From: Variovorax sp. J22G73
GTDB taxonomy: Bacteria > Pseudomonadota > Gammaproteobacteria > Burkholderiales > Burkholderiaceae_C
Reading direction: 5' to 3'
Assembly (NCBI RefSeq): GCF_030317035.1
Contig: NZ_JASZYK010000009.1
Coordinates: forward strand, 1 to 64,000
Length of the DNA: 64,000 nt
Notes under the pieces: model-generated
Told to the model about the DNA's origin: nothing
The model's input: only the letters and a program-made list of their open reading frames with translations
Databases searched by the model: none
Program-made: the position numbers and the translations under genes
Part shown: positions 17,775 to 25,860 of the stretch, piece after piece
Position numbering within the stretch: position 1 is the first letter of the stretch
Layout: the number at the start of each line of letters is the position of its first letter

Positions 17775-17816
17775 GATTGCGCAGGCGAATGCGCAGGGGA
17801 TTGCGCAGGCGAATGC
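17775..17816. repeat. Two 18-bp direct repeats, 24-bp period
   Basis: GATTGCGCAGGCGAATGC occurs at 17775-17792 and 17799-17816, separated by GCAGGG, in the short divergent gap upstream of the SpmAB-like gene. A degenerate third copy precedes it at about 17763. It may be a slippage product or a binding array. Confidence 0.7.
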
Positions 17817-17817
17817 C

Positions 17818-19092
17818 ATGGGTGGCCAGCCTATGATCGCGCACCAAAAAGGGAAAAGAAGCGTGCTCAACGGCTTGTGGCTGGGTTTCTTCGCGATGGC
17901 GGCGCTGGCCGCGCTGGGGCGGTGGCTCGTCGGGGGCGACCCGACGGTGTTCGCGGCCATCGTCGAGAGCCTGTTCACCATGGCGCGGCTGGCGGTCGAG
18001 GTGATGGTGCTGCTGTTCGGCACGCTCACGCTGTGGCTGGGCTTCCTGCGCATCGCCGAGGCGGCGGGGCTGGTCGGCTGGCTGGCGCGGCTGCTGGGGC
18101 CGCTGTTCAGCCGCCTGATGCCGGGCGTGCCGGCGGGGCACCCGGCGCTGGGGCTCATCACCATGAACTTCGCGGCCAACGCGCTGGGCCTGGACAACGC
18201 CGCCACGCCCATCGGCCTGAAGGCCATGCGCGAGCTGCAGCGGCTCAACCCCGATCCGGTCACGGCCACCAACGCGCAGATCCTGTTCCTGGTGCTGAAC
18301 GCTTCGTCGCTGACGTTGCTGCCCGTCACCATCTTCATGTACCGCGCGCAACAGGGCGCGGCCGACCCGACCATGGTGTTCCTGCCGATCCTGCTGGCCA
18401 CCAGTGCCTCGACGCTGGTCGGGCTGCTGTCGGTGGCGCTGGTGCAGCGCCTGCGGCTGTGGGACCCGGTGGTGCTGGCCTACCTGGTGCCGGGCGCGCT
18501 GCTGCTGGGTGGCTTCATGGCGCTGCTGGGCACGCTGTCGGCGGTGGCCATCGCCTCGCTGTCGTCGCTGCTGGGCAACCTGGCGCTGTTCGGCGTGATC
18601 CTGGTGTTCCTGCTGGCGGGTGCCGTGCGGCGCATCAAGGTCTACGAATGCTTCATCGAGGGCGCGAAGGAAGGCTTCGACATCGCGAAGAACCTGCTGC
18701 CCTACCTGGTGGCGATGCTGTGCGCGGTCGGCGTGCTGCGCGCCTCGGGTGCGCTCGACTTCGTGCTGGGCGGCCTGCGCTGGCTGGTGACCGCGGGCGG
18801 CTTCGACGCGCGCTTCGTCGACGCCATGCCCACCGCGCTGGTCAAGCCCTTCTCGGGCAGCGCGGCCCGCGCGATGCTGATCGAGACCATGAAGACACAG
18901 GGCGTCGACAGCTTCCCCGCGCTGGTGGCCGCCACCATCCAGGGCAGCACCGAGACGACGTTCTATGTGCTGGCGGTGTACTTCGGCGCGGTTGGCATCC
19001 AGCGGGCGCGGCACTCGGTGGCGTGTGCGTTGCTGGCCGAGGTAGCCGGGGTGGTGGCCGCTGTCGCGGTCTGCTACTGGTTCTTCGGGTAA
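17818..19092 (+). CDS. SpmA-SpmB fusion, nucleoside-recognition-domain membrane protein
   Basis: A 424-residue polytopic protein formed of two nucleoside recognition (Gate) domains: an SpmA-like half (about 1-210, with MNFAANALGLDNAATPIGLK near 114-133) and an SpmB-like half (about 230-424, with GSTETTFYVLAVYFGAVGI near 378-396). Bacillus encodes these as two spore-maturation proteins, but non-sporulating proteobacteria carry this fusion. A membrane transport role is likely, with the substrate unsettled. The ATG at 17833 is an alternative start. It is divergent from the phospholipase-like gene and convergent with the alkylsulfatase. Confidence 0.88.
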   Translation: MGGQPMIAHQKGKRSVLNGLWLGFFAMAALAALGRWLVGGDPTVFAAIVESLFTMARLAVEVMVLLFGTLTLWLGFLRIAEAAGLVGWLARLLGPLFSRLMPGVPAGHPALGLITMNFAANALGLDNAATPIGLKAMRELQRLNPDPVTATNAQILFLVLNASSLTLLPVTIFMYRAQQGAADPTMVFLPILLATSASTLVGLLSVALVQRLRLWDPVVLAYLVPGALLLGGFMALLGTLSAVAIASLSSLLGNLALFGVILVFLLAGAVRRIKVYECFIEGAKEGFDIAKNLLPYLVAMLCAVGVLRASGALDFVLGGLRWLVTAGGFDARFVDAMPTALVKPFSGSAARAMLIETMKTQGVDSFPALVAATIQGSTETTFYVLAVYFGAVGIQRARHSVACALLAEVAGVVAAVAVCYWFFG

Positions 19093-19116
19093 GCGCTTGC
19101 CCTGGGCAAGGCAACG

Positions 19117-21102
19117 CTACTTGCGCGGCTCGACCACGGGAAACATCAGCTCGAAGTTGTCCATCATCGACATCAGCTCCGCCAGCTTTCCGCGGTCGCC
19201 GTCGATCTTCACCTTGCCTGTGAGCACCGCGGCCGGAAAGCTCGTTTCCTTGAGCGTCACCGCATCGAGCGTGGCGCGCGCCAGCGTGATCGTGGCATCG
19301 GCGCCGGGTTGCTGGCCGGCAATGTGCGTGAGCGCGGAGTTTTCCAGCGTCAACACGAACTGCTGGTTCGAGTCCGTGAAGTTCCAGTTGATGACCATCT
19401 TCTTGCCCTCGGCCTTCGCCGCGTCGAGCCGCACGCCGAGGAAGTCGAAGAACAGGTCGTTGCTCACCGCCTTGAGCGTGTCCGCGTTGGCGCTGCTGCC
19501 GCCGGCGATCTTCGGCACGCCGTTGCGCAGCTCCATCGCGCCCACCAGGTAGGCGCTGCGCCAGGTGCCGGCTTCGGACTGGTAGCCCAGCTGCTCCAGC
19601 GCATCGGCGCCCAGTTCGCGCGCCGCGCGGTTCGACGGGTCGGCATACACCACCTGGCTCATCGCGCTGGCCACCCAGCGGAACTCGCCCTTGCCGAAGT
19701 CTTCGCGCGCACGGGCCAGCACCGCGTCGGCGCCTCCCATGTATTCGACCGTTTTCTTCGCGTAGGCCACCGGCGGCAACGGGTTCAGGTTGGCGGGGTT
19801 CGCGTCGTACCAGCCCAGGTACTTCTGGTACACCGCCTTGGCGTTGTGGCTCAGCGTGCCGTAGTAGCCGCGCGCCGACCATTCCTGCGCCAGGCTCGCG
19901 GGCATGCGTAGCGTCTCGGCGATGTCGGCCGCGGTGTAGCCCTGGTTGAGCAGGCGCAGCGTCTGGTCGTTGATGAACTTGTACATGTCGCGCTGCTTCT
20001 TCAGCAGGTCGACGATGCGCTCGCGCCCGGTGGTGGGCCAGTGGTGCTGGGCGATGAGCACGTCGGCCCTGTCGCCGAAGGCCACGCGCGCCTCGTCGAT
20101 GTACTTCGACCACAGGTTGCCGTCGCGCACCTCGGCACCGCGAATGGTGTACAGGTTGTGCATGGTGTGCGTCACGTCTTCCGCCATGTTCAGCACGCGA
20201 AACTGCGGCAGGTACAGCAGCATTTCCGACGGCGCCTCCGAGCCCGGCACCAGCCGGAACACGAACTGCACGCCGTCGATGGTGCGCTCCTCGGTGGGCT
20301 TGTCGATGGTGGAGGTCGGCGCCACCAGCGTGATGCTGCCGCGCGCCAGCGCCTTGCCCAGGCCCGTGTCGACCTGGCCGCGCACGCCCGGCGGCAGCAG
20401 CGAGCCGAACTGGTACTGCGAGCGCCGGTTCATCGCGTTGCCCGCGAGGATGTTCTCGGCCACCGCCGTTTCCATGAAGGCCGCGGGCGCGATCACCTGC
20501 ACCTTGCCCGCGGCCACGTCGGCCTCGCTCAGCACACCCTTCACGCCGCCGAAGTGGTCGGCGTGGCCGTGCGTGTAGATCACCGTGCCCACCGGCTTGC
20601 GCGGGCGGTGCTGGTAGTACAGCTCGAGCGAGGCGCGCGCGGTCTCGGCGGTGAGCAGCGGGTCGATGACGATCAGCGTGCCGTCGCCTTCCACGATGGT
20701 CATGTTCGCCAGGTCGAAGCCGCGCACCTGGTACACGCGCTCGGTCACCTGGAACAGGCCGTGGATGGCGTTCAGCTGCGCCTGGCGCCACAGGCTGGGG
20801 TTGACGGTGTCGGCCGGCGTGTCGGTCTTCAGGAAGTCGTAGGGCTTCATGCTCCACACCGGGCGCGGGCCGGTGCCCGGCACCAGCGCGTCGGGCACGG
20901 TGGCGATGAAGCCGCGCATCGCGTCCTCGAAGTCGCGCCGGTCGGCGAAGGGCAGCGTCTTCGCCATGTCGGCGTTGGCCTTCAGCGTGGAGGGCTCGGG
21001 CGGCTTGGGCACGGTCTGCGCGAGGGCCGAGCCGGTGGCGAGCGCGCAGGCGAACGTGCAGGCCGTTGCAATGCGCGCGCGGGAGAAACGGGGGAGCGTC
21101 AT
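19117..21102 (-). CDS. SdsA1-type alkylsulfatase, metallo-beta-lactamase fold
   Basis: A 661-residue exported hydrolase. A signal peptide ends near SALAQ (about residue 29). The binuclear zinc motif H178-x-H180-x-D182-H183 lies in YTHGHADHFGG. The middle region is the alkylsulfatase dimerisation domain and the C-terminal ~125 residues match the SCP2-like substrate-binding domain. SdsA1-type enzymes hydrolyse medium-chain primary alkyl sulfates such as SDS to alcohol and sulfate. Length and domain order match the family. The divergent LysR gene at 21215 and the dyad at 21166-21181 are the likely control. Confidence 0.93.
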   Translation of the reverse strand: MTLPRFSRARIATACTFACALATGSALAQTVPKPPEPSTLKANADMAKTLPFADRRDFEDAMRGFIATVPDALVPGTGPRPVWSMKPYDFLKTDTPADTVNPSLWRQAQLNAIHGLFQVTERVYQVRGFDLANMTIVEGDGTLIVIDPLLTAETARASLELYYQHRPRKPVGTVIYTHGHADHFGGVKGVLSEADVAAGKVQVIAPAAFMETAVAENILAGNAMNRRSQYQFGSLLPPGVRGQVDTGLGKALARGSITLVAPTSTIDKPTEERTIDGVQFVFRLVPGSEAPSEMLLYLPQFRVLNMAEDVTHTMHNLYTIRGAEVRDGNLWSKYIDEARVAFGDRADVLIAQHHWPTTGRERIVDLLKKQRDMYKFINDQTLRLLNQGYTAADIAETLRMPASLAQEWSARGYYGTLSHNAKAVYQKYLGWYDANPANLNPLPPVAYAKKTVEYMGGADAVLARAREDFGKGEFRWVASAMSQVVYADPSNRAARELGADALEQLGYQSEAGTWRSAYLVGAMELRNGVPKIAGGSSANADTLKAVSNDLFFDFLGVRLDAAKAEGKKMVINWNFTDSNQQFVLTLENSALTHIAGQQPGADATITLARATLDAVTLKETSFPAAVLTGKVKIDGDRGKLAELMSMMDNFELMFPVVEPRK

Positions 21103-21165
21103 GGGGTGTCTCGTTCTTCTGCGGTCTTGGGAAAGGGGCCGGCACCGATTCTCGGAAGCCGCAGA

Positions 21166-21181
21166 TGCATTGGCAAATGCA
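21166..21181. promoter_or_regulatory. Candidate LysR operator TGCATT-N4-AATGCA
   Basis: TGCATT (21166-21171) and AATGCA (21176-21181) form an exact 6-bp dyad in the 112-bp space between the divergent alkylsulfatase and LysR genes, 34-49 bp upstream of the LysR start. Placement fits the recognition site of the adjacent regulator. Confidence 0.5.
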
Positions 21182-21214
21182 AAATACGCGCTTGCTTTTC
21201 AAGTAAAACGCAAA

Positions 21215-22126
21215 ATGCAGCTGCGCCAGCTCCAGCATCTCGTCGCCCTCGCGGACCAGGGCAGCTTCGGCCGCGCGGCCCAGGCCGTGCACCTGTCGCA
21301 GCCCGCGCTCTCGCGCAGCATCGACAACCTCGAAGAAGGCCTGCAGGCCCGGCTGATCGACCGCGCCTACGGCACCGTGCGCTTCACCCAGGCCGGCGAG
21401 CTGGTGCTGGCACGCGCCCGCGAGCTGCTGGCCGACGCGCAGCAGATCGCGCGCGACGTGCTGGAGCTCGAAGGCCTGGCCATCGGCAGCCTCGCGGTCG
21501 GCCTCGGGCCGTTCGCCGCCGGCACGCTGGGCCGGCTGGCCCTGTCGCTCATGACGCAGCGCCACCCGCAGCTGCAGATGCGCATGGAAGTGGCCGACAC
21601 CGCCAGCCTGTGCGAGCGCCTGCACCGCCGCCAGCTCGACCTGTTCATCGCCGACACGCGCGACCTGGAGAAGCAGCCCGGGCTGAAGCTCTCGCGGCTG
21701 CCCAACGTGCCGGTGTCCTTCTTCGTGCGGCCGCGGCATCCGCTGCTCAAGCTGAAGCAGGCCACGCTGGAAGACCTCATGGCCTATCCCGTGGCCGGCC
21801 CGCGGCTGCCGGCCGAGGTGGCGGCGCAGTTCGAGCGGCAACCGCGGCGCAGCGAACGCAGCGTGTTCAACGTCACCTGCGACGACGCGGGCACGCTGCG
21901 CCACCTGGCGCTCACGGCGCACGCGGTCATCCTGGCGCCGCTGGCCCCGGCGCCGGGGCACGAGACCGGCGCGCTGGTGCCGTTGCCGGTGGCGGGCTTC
22001 GCGCGCATGCAGACGCATTACAGCCTCGTGACCCTCGCAGGGCGTACCCTCTCGGCTGCGGCCACCGCCTATTCCCGGTTGGTGACCGAGTTGATGAGCC
22101 CCGCCAAGCAGCCCCCCGGGCGCTGA
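21215..22126 (+). CDS. LysR-family regulator, probably of the alkylsulfatase gene
   Basis: A 303-residue LysR-type regulator starting at the ATG at 21215 (MQLRQLQHLVALADQGSFGR). An open frame running upstream to 20849 is antisense to the alkylsulfatase and is not used. The helix-turn-helix is at about residues 15-40 (QGSFGRAAQAVHLSQPALSR); the effector domain is about 90-295. It is divergent from the alkylsulfatase, the standard arrangement for a dedicated activator. The inducer could be an alkyl sulfate or its alcohol. Confidence 0.9.
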   Translation: MQLRQLQHLVALADQGSFGRAAQAVHLSQPALSRSIDNLEEGLQARLIDRAYGTVRFTQAGELVLARARELLADAQQIARDVLELEGLAIGSLAVGLGPFAAGTLGRLALSLMTQRHPQLQMRMEVADTASLCERLHRRQLDLFIADTRDLEKQPGLKLSRLPNVPVSFFVRPRHPLLKLKQATLEDLMAYPVAGPRLPAEVAAQFERQPRRSERSVFNVTCDDAGTLRHLALTAHAVILAPLAPAPGHETGALVPLPVAGFARMQTHYSLVTLAGRTLSAAATAYSRLVTELMSPAKQPPGR

Positions 22127-22142
22127 GCCAAAATGGCCTTCT

Positions 22143-22178
22143 GCCCTTCAAGCCCTTGCCGCCCTTGCCGCCCTTGCA
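22143..22178 (+). repeat. Four 9-bp tandem units GCCCTTGCC before a start codon
   Basis: Units GCCCTTCAA, GCCCTTGCC, GCCCTTGCC and GCCCTTGCA run from 22143 to 22178, ending 10 bp before the GTG start of the flavin reductase. The tract occupies the ribosome-binding region, where copy-number change could alter translation. Confidence 0.7.
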
Positions 22179-22188
22179 GCCTCCCCCA

Positions 22189-22698
22189 GTGACCACTCCC
22201 CGACGGGCCCAGCCGCCCTCCTTTTCGCCCGACGAGTTCCGTGACGCGCTCGGCATGTTCGCCACCGGCGTCACCATCGTCACCGCGCGCGCGGCCGACG
22301 GCACGCTGGTCGGCCTCACGGCCAACTCGTTCAACTCGGTGTCGCTGGCGCCGCCGCTGGTGCTGTGGAGCCTGGCGCGCGCGGCCGGCTCCATGCCCGC
22401 GCTGAGCACCGGCTCGCACTACACCGTGAACATCCTGGCGGCCAACCAGAAGGCACTGGCCGAACGCTTCGCCGCCAAGAACATCGACCGCTGGGCCGAC
22501 GTGGTCTACACCGAAGGCCTGGGCGGCGCGCCGGTGCTGGCCGGCGCGGCGGCGAGCTTCGAGTGCTTCAACCGCAGCCGCTACGACGAAGGCGACCACG
22601 TGATCTTCGTGGGCGAGGTGGAGCGCTGCTCGCACGACGGCGGCGCCTCGCCGCTGCTGTTCCACGGCGGGCGCTTCTACACGGAACACCCCTTGTAG
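22189..22698 (+). CDS. Flavin reductase-like FMN-binding protein
   Basis: A 169-residue protein of the flavin reductase (HpaC/RutF-like) split-barrel family. Recognisable blocks are FRDALGMFATGVTIVTA near 16-32, GLTANSFNSVSLAPPLVLWS near 42-61 and DHVIFVGEVE near 140-149. It reduces FMN or FAD with NAD(P)H for a partner monooxygenase. It starts at a GTG at 22189 and lacks a clear ribosome-binding site. Its stop overlaps the GTG of the BON gene by one base. No monooxygenase is adjacent; nearby sulfonate-type import genes suggest a desulfonation partner elsewhere. Confidence 0.88.
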   Translation: MTTPRRAQPPSFSPDEFRDALGMFATGVTIVTARAADGTLVGLTANSFNSVSLAPPLVLWSLARAAGSMPALSTGSHYTVNILAANQKALAERFAAKNIDRWADVVYTEGLGGAPVLAGAAASFECFNRSRYDEGDHVIFVGEVERCSHDGGASPLLFHGGRFYTEHPL

Positions 22699-23198
22699 TG
22701 AAACACCCTGCGCTCATGCCCGTGCTGCTGCTGCTTGCGCAGACCGTCATGGCGCAGGAGGCCGCGGGGCCGCCGAAGCAGAACTGGTTCGACGACCCGT
22801 TCTTCCAGGTGTCGTCGGGCCTGCCGGCCTGCGCGGTGCCCGAGGGGCCGTTCTACACGGCCGAGGAGCGCCGCGTGCAGACCCACTCGCGGCTGGAGCG
22901 CGGCACCAGCTGCTGGCTGGCCGGCAAGTGCGCCGACAGCAACGCCTACCGCTACGACAAGCCCCTGGCGCCCAAGGTGCGTGCCGCGTTGCGCGCGGTG
23001 CCGGGCGTGCGCAAGGCCAGCGTGTGGGTCATGGTGCAGCGCCGCTGGGTGTACCTGCAGGGCTGCGTGCCGAACGCGGCGCTGGCGAAGCGGCTGGAGC
23101 GCGCGGCGCGCGCGCTGCCCGACGTGGAAGCCGTGGTGCCCGACCTGATGACCGGCACGCGGGGCAAGCCGCCCTACCCCGTGGCCGCGAAAAAATAG
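22698..23198 (+). CDS. Exported BON-domain protein
   Basis: A 166-residue protein starting at the GTG at 22698, coupled to the flavin reductase stop (TAGTG); an internal ATG at 22716 is an alternative. A signal peptide (KHPALMPVLLLLAQTVMAQ) is followed by a Cys-containing region (Cys near 45, 71 and 76) and a BON domain at about 85-155, a lipid- or ligand-binding module of periplasmic proteins. The cysteines could form disulfides. Its specific role is unknown. It converges with the ABC permease at 23212. Confidence 0.8.
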   Translation: MKHPALMPVLLLLAQTVMAQEAAGPPKQNWFDDPFFQVSSGLPACAVPEGPFYTAEERRVQTHSRLERGTSCWLAGKCADSNAYRYDKPLAPKVRAALRAVPGVRKASVWVMVQRRWVYLQGCVPNAALAKRLERAARALPDVEAVVPDLMTGTRGKPPYPVAAKK

Positions 23199-23211
23199 AG
23201 CGCCGGCGCTT

Positions 23212-24018
23212 TCAGCTTTCCAGCGCCGACTCGTGCCAGTGCCGCAGCAGCAGCCGGCCGATCGCGCTCACCGCCAGGAAGAACACGAAGCCCAGCAGCG
23301 TCGCGGCGATCACCTCGGCGAACAGCAGCGCGGTGTACATGCGCCCCTGCGCGAACACGATCTGCACGCCCAGCCCACCTTCGGCATTGCCCGAGCCGAT
23401 GATGAATTCGCCCACGATGGCGCCGATGACCGACAGCCCCGCCGAAATGCGCAGCCCCGCGAAGATGTGCGGCAGCGCGCCCGGCAGCCGCAGCTTCCAG
23501 AACGACACCAGCCCGCTCGCGCGGTGCAGCGCGAACAGCTCGGCCAGGTTGCGCGAGGTGGAGCGCAGGCCCAGCATGGTGTTGTTGATGATGGGGAACA
23601 GCGACATGATGAAACTCACGATCACCACCGACAGCTCGTTGTAGCCGAACCAGAGCACGATGAGCGGCGCGATCGCCACCACCGGCACGGTCTGGAGCAG
23701 CACCGCGTACGGGTACAGGCTGCGCTCCAGCAGCCGCGACTGCGCCAGCACCGCCGCACCCGCGATGCCGAGCACGATGGCCAGCGCGTAGCCCAGCAGC
23801 GCCTCCTTCAGCGTGGACAGCGTCGCGCCCGCGAGCACGCCGGCGTTCTCCACGGTGGCCGCGGCCACTTCCTGCGGCGAGGGCAGCAGGTAGCCCTTGC
23901 CCTGGTAGACGGTGGCGCTCAGCAGCCACCAGAGGCCGATGGCGAGCAACGCGACCACCAGCACGGGGCCGGCGTTGCGCACCACGCCGGCGGCGGAAAA
24001 AGAAATGGAGCGGGTCAT
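23212..24018 (-). CDS. ABC importer permease, nitrate/sulfonate/taurine type (SsuC-like)
   Basis: A 268-residue membrane protein with about six helices and the binding-protein-dependent transport EAA region near residues 155-190. It belongs to the SsuC/TauC/NrtB group. I chose the ATG at 24018 because GAGGAGG lies 8 nt upstream; this site directly follows the ATPase stop. Frames from 24024 and 24051 are also open. It is the last gene of the sulfotransferase-like/binding protein/ATPase/permease operon. Confidence 0.9.
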   Translation of the reverse strand: MTRSISFSAAGVVRNAGPVLVVALLAIGLWWLLSATVYQGKGYLLPSPQEVAAATVENAGVLAGATLSTLKEALLGYALAIVLGIAGAAVLAQSRLLERSLYPYAVLLQTVPVVAIAPLIVLWFGYNELSVVIVSFIMSLFPIINNTMLGLRSTSRNLAELFALHRASGLVSFWKLRLPGALPHIFAGLRISAGLSVIGAIVGEFIIGSGNAEGGLGVQIVFAQGRMYTALLFAEVIAATLLGFVFFLAVSAIGRLLLRHWHESALES

Positions 24019-24031
24019 TGCCATGGCCTCC

Positions 24032-24862
24032 TCATGCCACCGCCTGGGCATGTCGCGCCGCTTGTGGCGTCGTGTGTTGCGCCCGCAGCACCGCCGTCAC
24101 CCGGCCCGTGAGCGCCGCGAAGCCGGCGCTGGCGCGCAGCTCGGGCGCGCGCGGGAAATCGAAGGGCACGTCGATCACGTCCAGGATGCGCCCCGGCCGC
24201 GGCGACATCACCACCACCCGGTTCGACAGGTACACCGCCTCGTGCACGTTGTGCGTCACCAGCACGCCGGTGAAGCCGGCCTGGCGCCACAGCGAGGACA
24301 GCTCCTCCTGCAGCACGTCGCGCGTGAGCTCGTCGACCGCCGCCAGCGGCTCGTCGAGCAGCAGCAGCCCGGGCCGCAGCGCCAGCGCGCGCGCCAGCGA
24401 CAGCCGCATGCGCATGCCGCCGGAGAGCTGGTGCGGGTACGACTTCTCGAAGCCCGCGAGCCCCACCAGCTTCAGCGCCTCGGCGGCGCGCGCCTTGCAG
24501 CTGGCGGGCGCATGGCCTTCGAGCTCCATCAGCAACTGCGCGTTGCGCTCCACGGTACGCCAGGGCAGCAGCGCCGCCTCCTGGAACACGAAGGCCGTCG
24601 CGACGCCCTCGGGCCGCGTGCAGCGCCCGGTGCTCGGCGCGACCAGCCCCGCCATGATGCGCAGCAGCGTCGACTTGCCGCAGCCCGAGGGCCCGACGAT
24701 GGAGACGAACTCGCCCGGGCGCAGCGCGAAGTCGACGGTGTCCAGCGCCAGCAGGCCCCCGGCCTTGCCGCTGCCGAAGCGCTTCGACACGCCCGCCAGC
24801 CCGACGGCCGCGCCCGAAACTGCACCAGAGCCTGCACCCGCATCGAGCTGCCTCGCGCTCAT
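24032..24862 (-). CDS. ABC importer ATPase, nitrate/sulfonate/taurine type (SsuB-like)
   Basis: A 276-residue ABC ATPase. Walker A is GPSGCGKST at about 58-66, signature LSGGMRMRLSLARAL near 146-160, Walker B LLLLDEP near 166-172, and the H-loop VLVTHNVHEA near 198-207. The ATG at 24862 overlaps the binding-protein stop as ATGA. An Ala/Gly-rich leader of about 20 residues precedes the domain. It energises uptake with the permease encoded downstream. Confidence 0.92.
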   Translation of the reverse strand: MSARQLDAGAGSGAVSGAAVGLAGVSKRFGSGKAGGLLALDTVDFALRPGEFVSIVGPSGCGKSTLLRIMAGLVAPSTGRCTRPEGVATAFVFQEAALLPWRTVERNAQLLMELEGHAPASCKARAAEALKLVGLAGFEKSYPHQLSGGMRMRLSLARALALRPGLLLLDEPLAAVDELTRDVLQEELSSLWRQAGFTGVLVTHNVHEAVYLSNRVVVMSPRPGRILDVIDVPFDFPRAPELRASAGFAALTGRVTAVLRAQHTTPQAARHAQAVA

Positions 24863-25860
24863 GGGTTGCAGCCCGGCACCAGCGTGCGGTCGTAGCCCTG
24901 CTTCGCGTCGAAACCGGCCGGCAGGAAGTTGACGCTGCGCAGCTGGCCCGCCAGCTCGCTCCAGCGCGCGTCCGTCATGCAGCCGATGCGCCCGAGGTCG
25001 TGCGAGATCAGCGTCTCGATCATTTCCTTGTTCGCCGCGTCGTAGATCTCGGGCGTCATCTGCTTGTTCATGCCGGTGATCAGCGGCTTGAGCCCCTGTG
25101 GGTTGCGCACGTAGCTGGCCCAGCCCTTCTGCACCGCGGCCAGGGTGGCCTTCACCAGCGCCGGGTTCTTGCGGATCATGTCGTCGGTGGTGAAGAGCAC
25201 GTCGTACGGCCGGTAGCCCAGCGACGCCAGCGTGACCTGCTGCACCTGCACGCCGGCCGCGGCCATGCGCGCGGGCAGGAACAGCGAATAGCCCTGCTGC
25301 ACCATCTTCGGGTCGTTGCGGAACAGGCTCAGGTCGCCGCTCACCGGGATCTCGCGCGTGCCCGCGAGCTTGTACTGCTTCTTCGTCCACTCCCAATAGG
25401 CGTTGCCGATGTTCACCGCGAAGGTGCGGCCCTGCAGGTCGGCGATGGACTTCACGGCCGGGTCGGCGTGGTAGACCAGCGTGTAGGGCACGTAGTCGAG
25501 GTGCGCGAACACCGCGCGCACCGGCGCGCCGCGCAGGCGGGCCAGCAGCACGTCGTCGGCGTTGCCGATGCCGAACTCGGCCTGGCCCGAGGCCACCTGC
25601 GGAATGGTCTGGATCTTCGGGCCGCCCTGCAGCACGCTGATCTCGATGCCGGCCTCCTTGCCGAGCTTGTCCTGCTGGGCCTGCCAGTAGCCGGCCTGGT
25701 CGGGCTGGGCGAACCAGTTGCTCAGGATGCGCACGGGCTGCAAGGGCTTGGGCGCGTCGGCCGCCTGCGCCGCAAAGGGCAACGCCGCGGCCAGGGGCAA
25801 CGCCGCGGCCAAGGGCAGTGCAAGACGGCGAAGGGTGGAAGAAACCATGCGAAAAGTCAT
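24859..25860 (-). CDS. ABC binding protein, NMT1/SsuA-like
   Basis: A 333-residue periplasmic binding protein of the SsuA/TauA/NMT1 fold. The signal peptide contains a tandem LPLAAALPLAAALPF stretch encoded by an 18-bp DNA repeat (25777-25812) and ends near AAQAADA. Family sequence follows (GGPKIQTIPQVASGQAEFGIGNADDVLLAR, in part, near 79-107). The ATG at 25860 overlaps the stop of the sulfotransferase-like gene as ATGA. The ligand is probably an organosulfur or other small anionic compound, inferred from neighbours. Confidence 0.9.
   Translation of the reverse strand: MTFRMVSSTLRRLALPLAAALPLAAALPFAAQAADAPKPLQPVRILSNWFAQPDQAGYWQAQQDKLGKEAGIEISVLQGGPKIQTIPQVASGQAEFGIGNADDVLLARLRGAPVRAVFAHLDYVPYTLVYHADPAVKSIADLQGRTFAVNIGNAYWEWTKKQYKLAGTREIPVSGDLSLFRNDPKMVQQGYSLFLPARMAAAGVQVQQVTLASLGYRPYDVLFTTDDMIRKNPALVKATLAAVQKGWASYVRNPQGLKPLITGMNKQMTPEIYDAANKEMIETLISHDLGRIGCMTDARWSELAGQLRSVNFLPAGFDAKQGYDRTLVPGCNP
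25777..25812. repeat. 18-bp tandem repeat inside a signal-peptide coding region
   Basis: GGGCAACGCCGCGGCCAG at 25777-25794 is followed directly by GGGCAACGCCGCGGCCAA at 25795-25812 and a short partial third unit. In frame it lengthens the hydrophobic core of the binding protein signal peptide by six residues per unit. Confidence 0.8.

Noticed and set aside
14880..18401. A 1173-codon minus-strand open frame
   Set aside because: Only the 14880-16046 part encodes a family protein. The rest is antisense or out of frame to the phospholipase-like and SpmAB genes and has the Arg/Ala-rich look of GC-rich shadow frames.
18842..22018. A 1058-codon minus-strand open frame
   Set aside because: It lies out of frame over the alkylsulfatase and opposite the LysR gene; composition is typical of a shadow.
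20041..22188. Long plus-strand extension upstream of the flavin reductase
   Set aside because: The segment is antisense to the alkylsulfatase and out of frame with LysR. The enzyme domain begins at the GTG at 22189.
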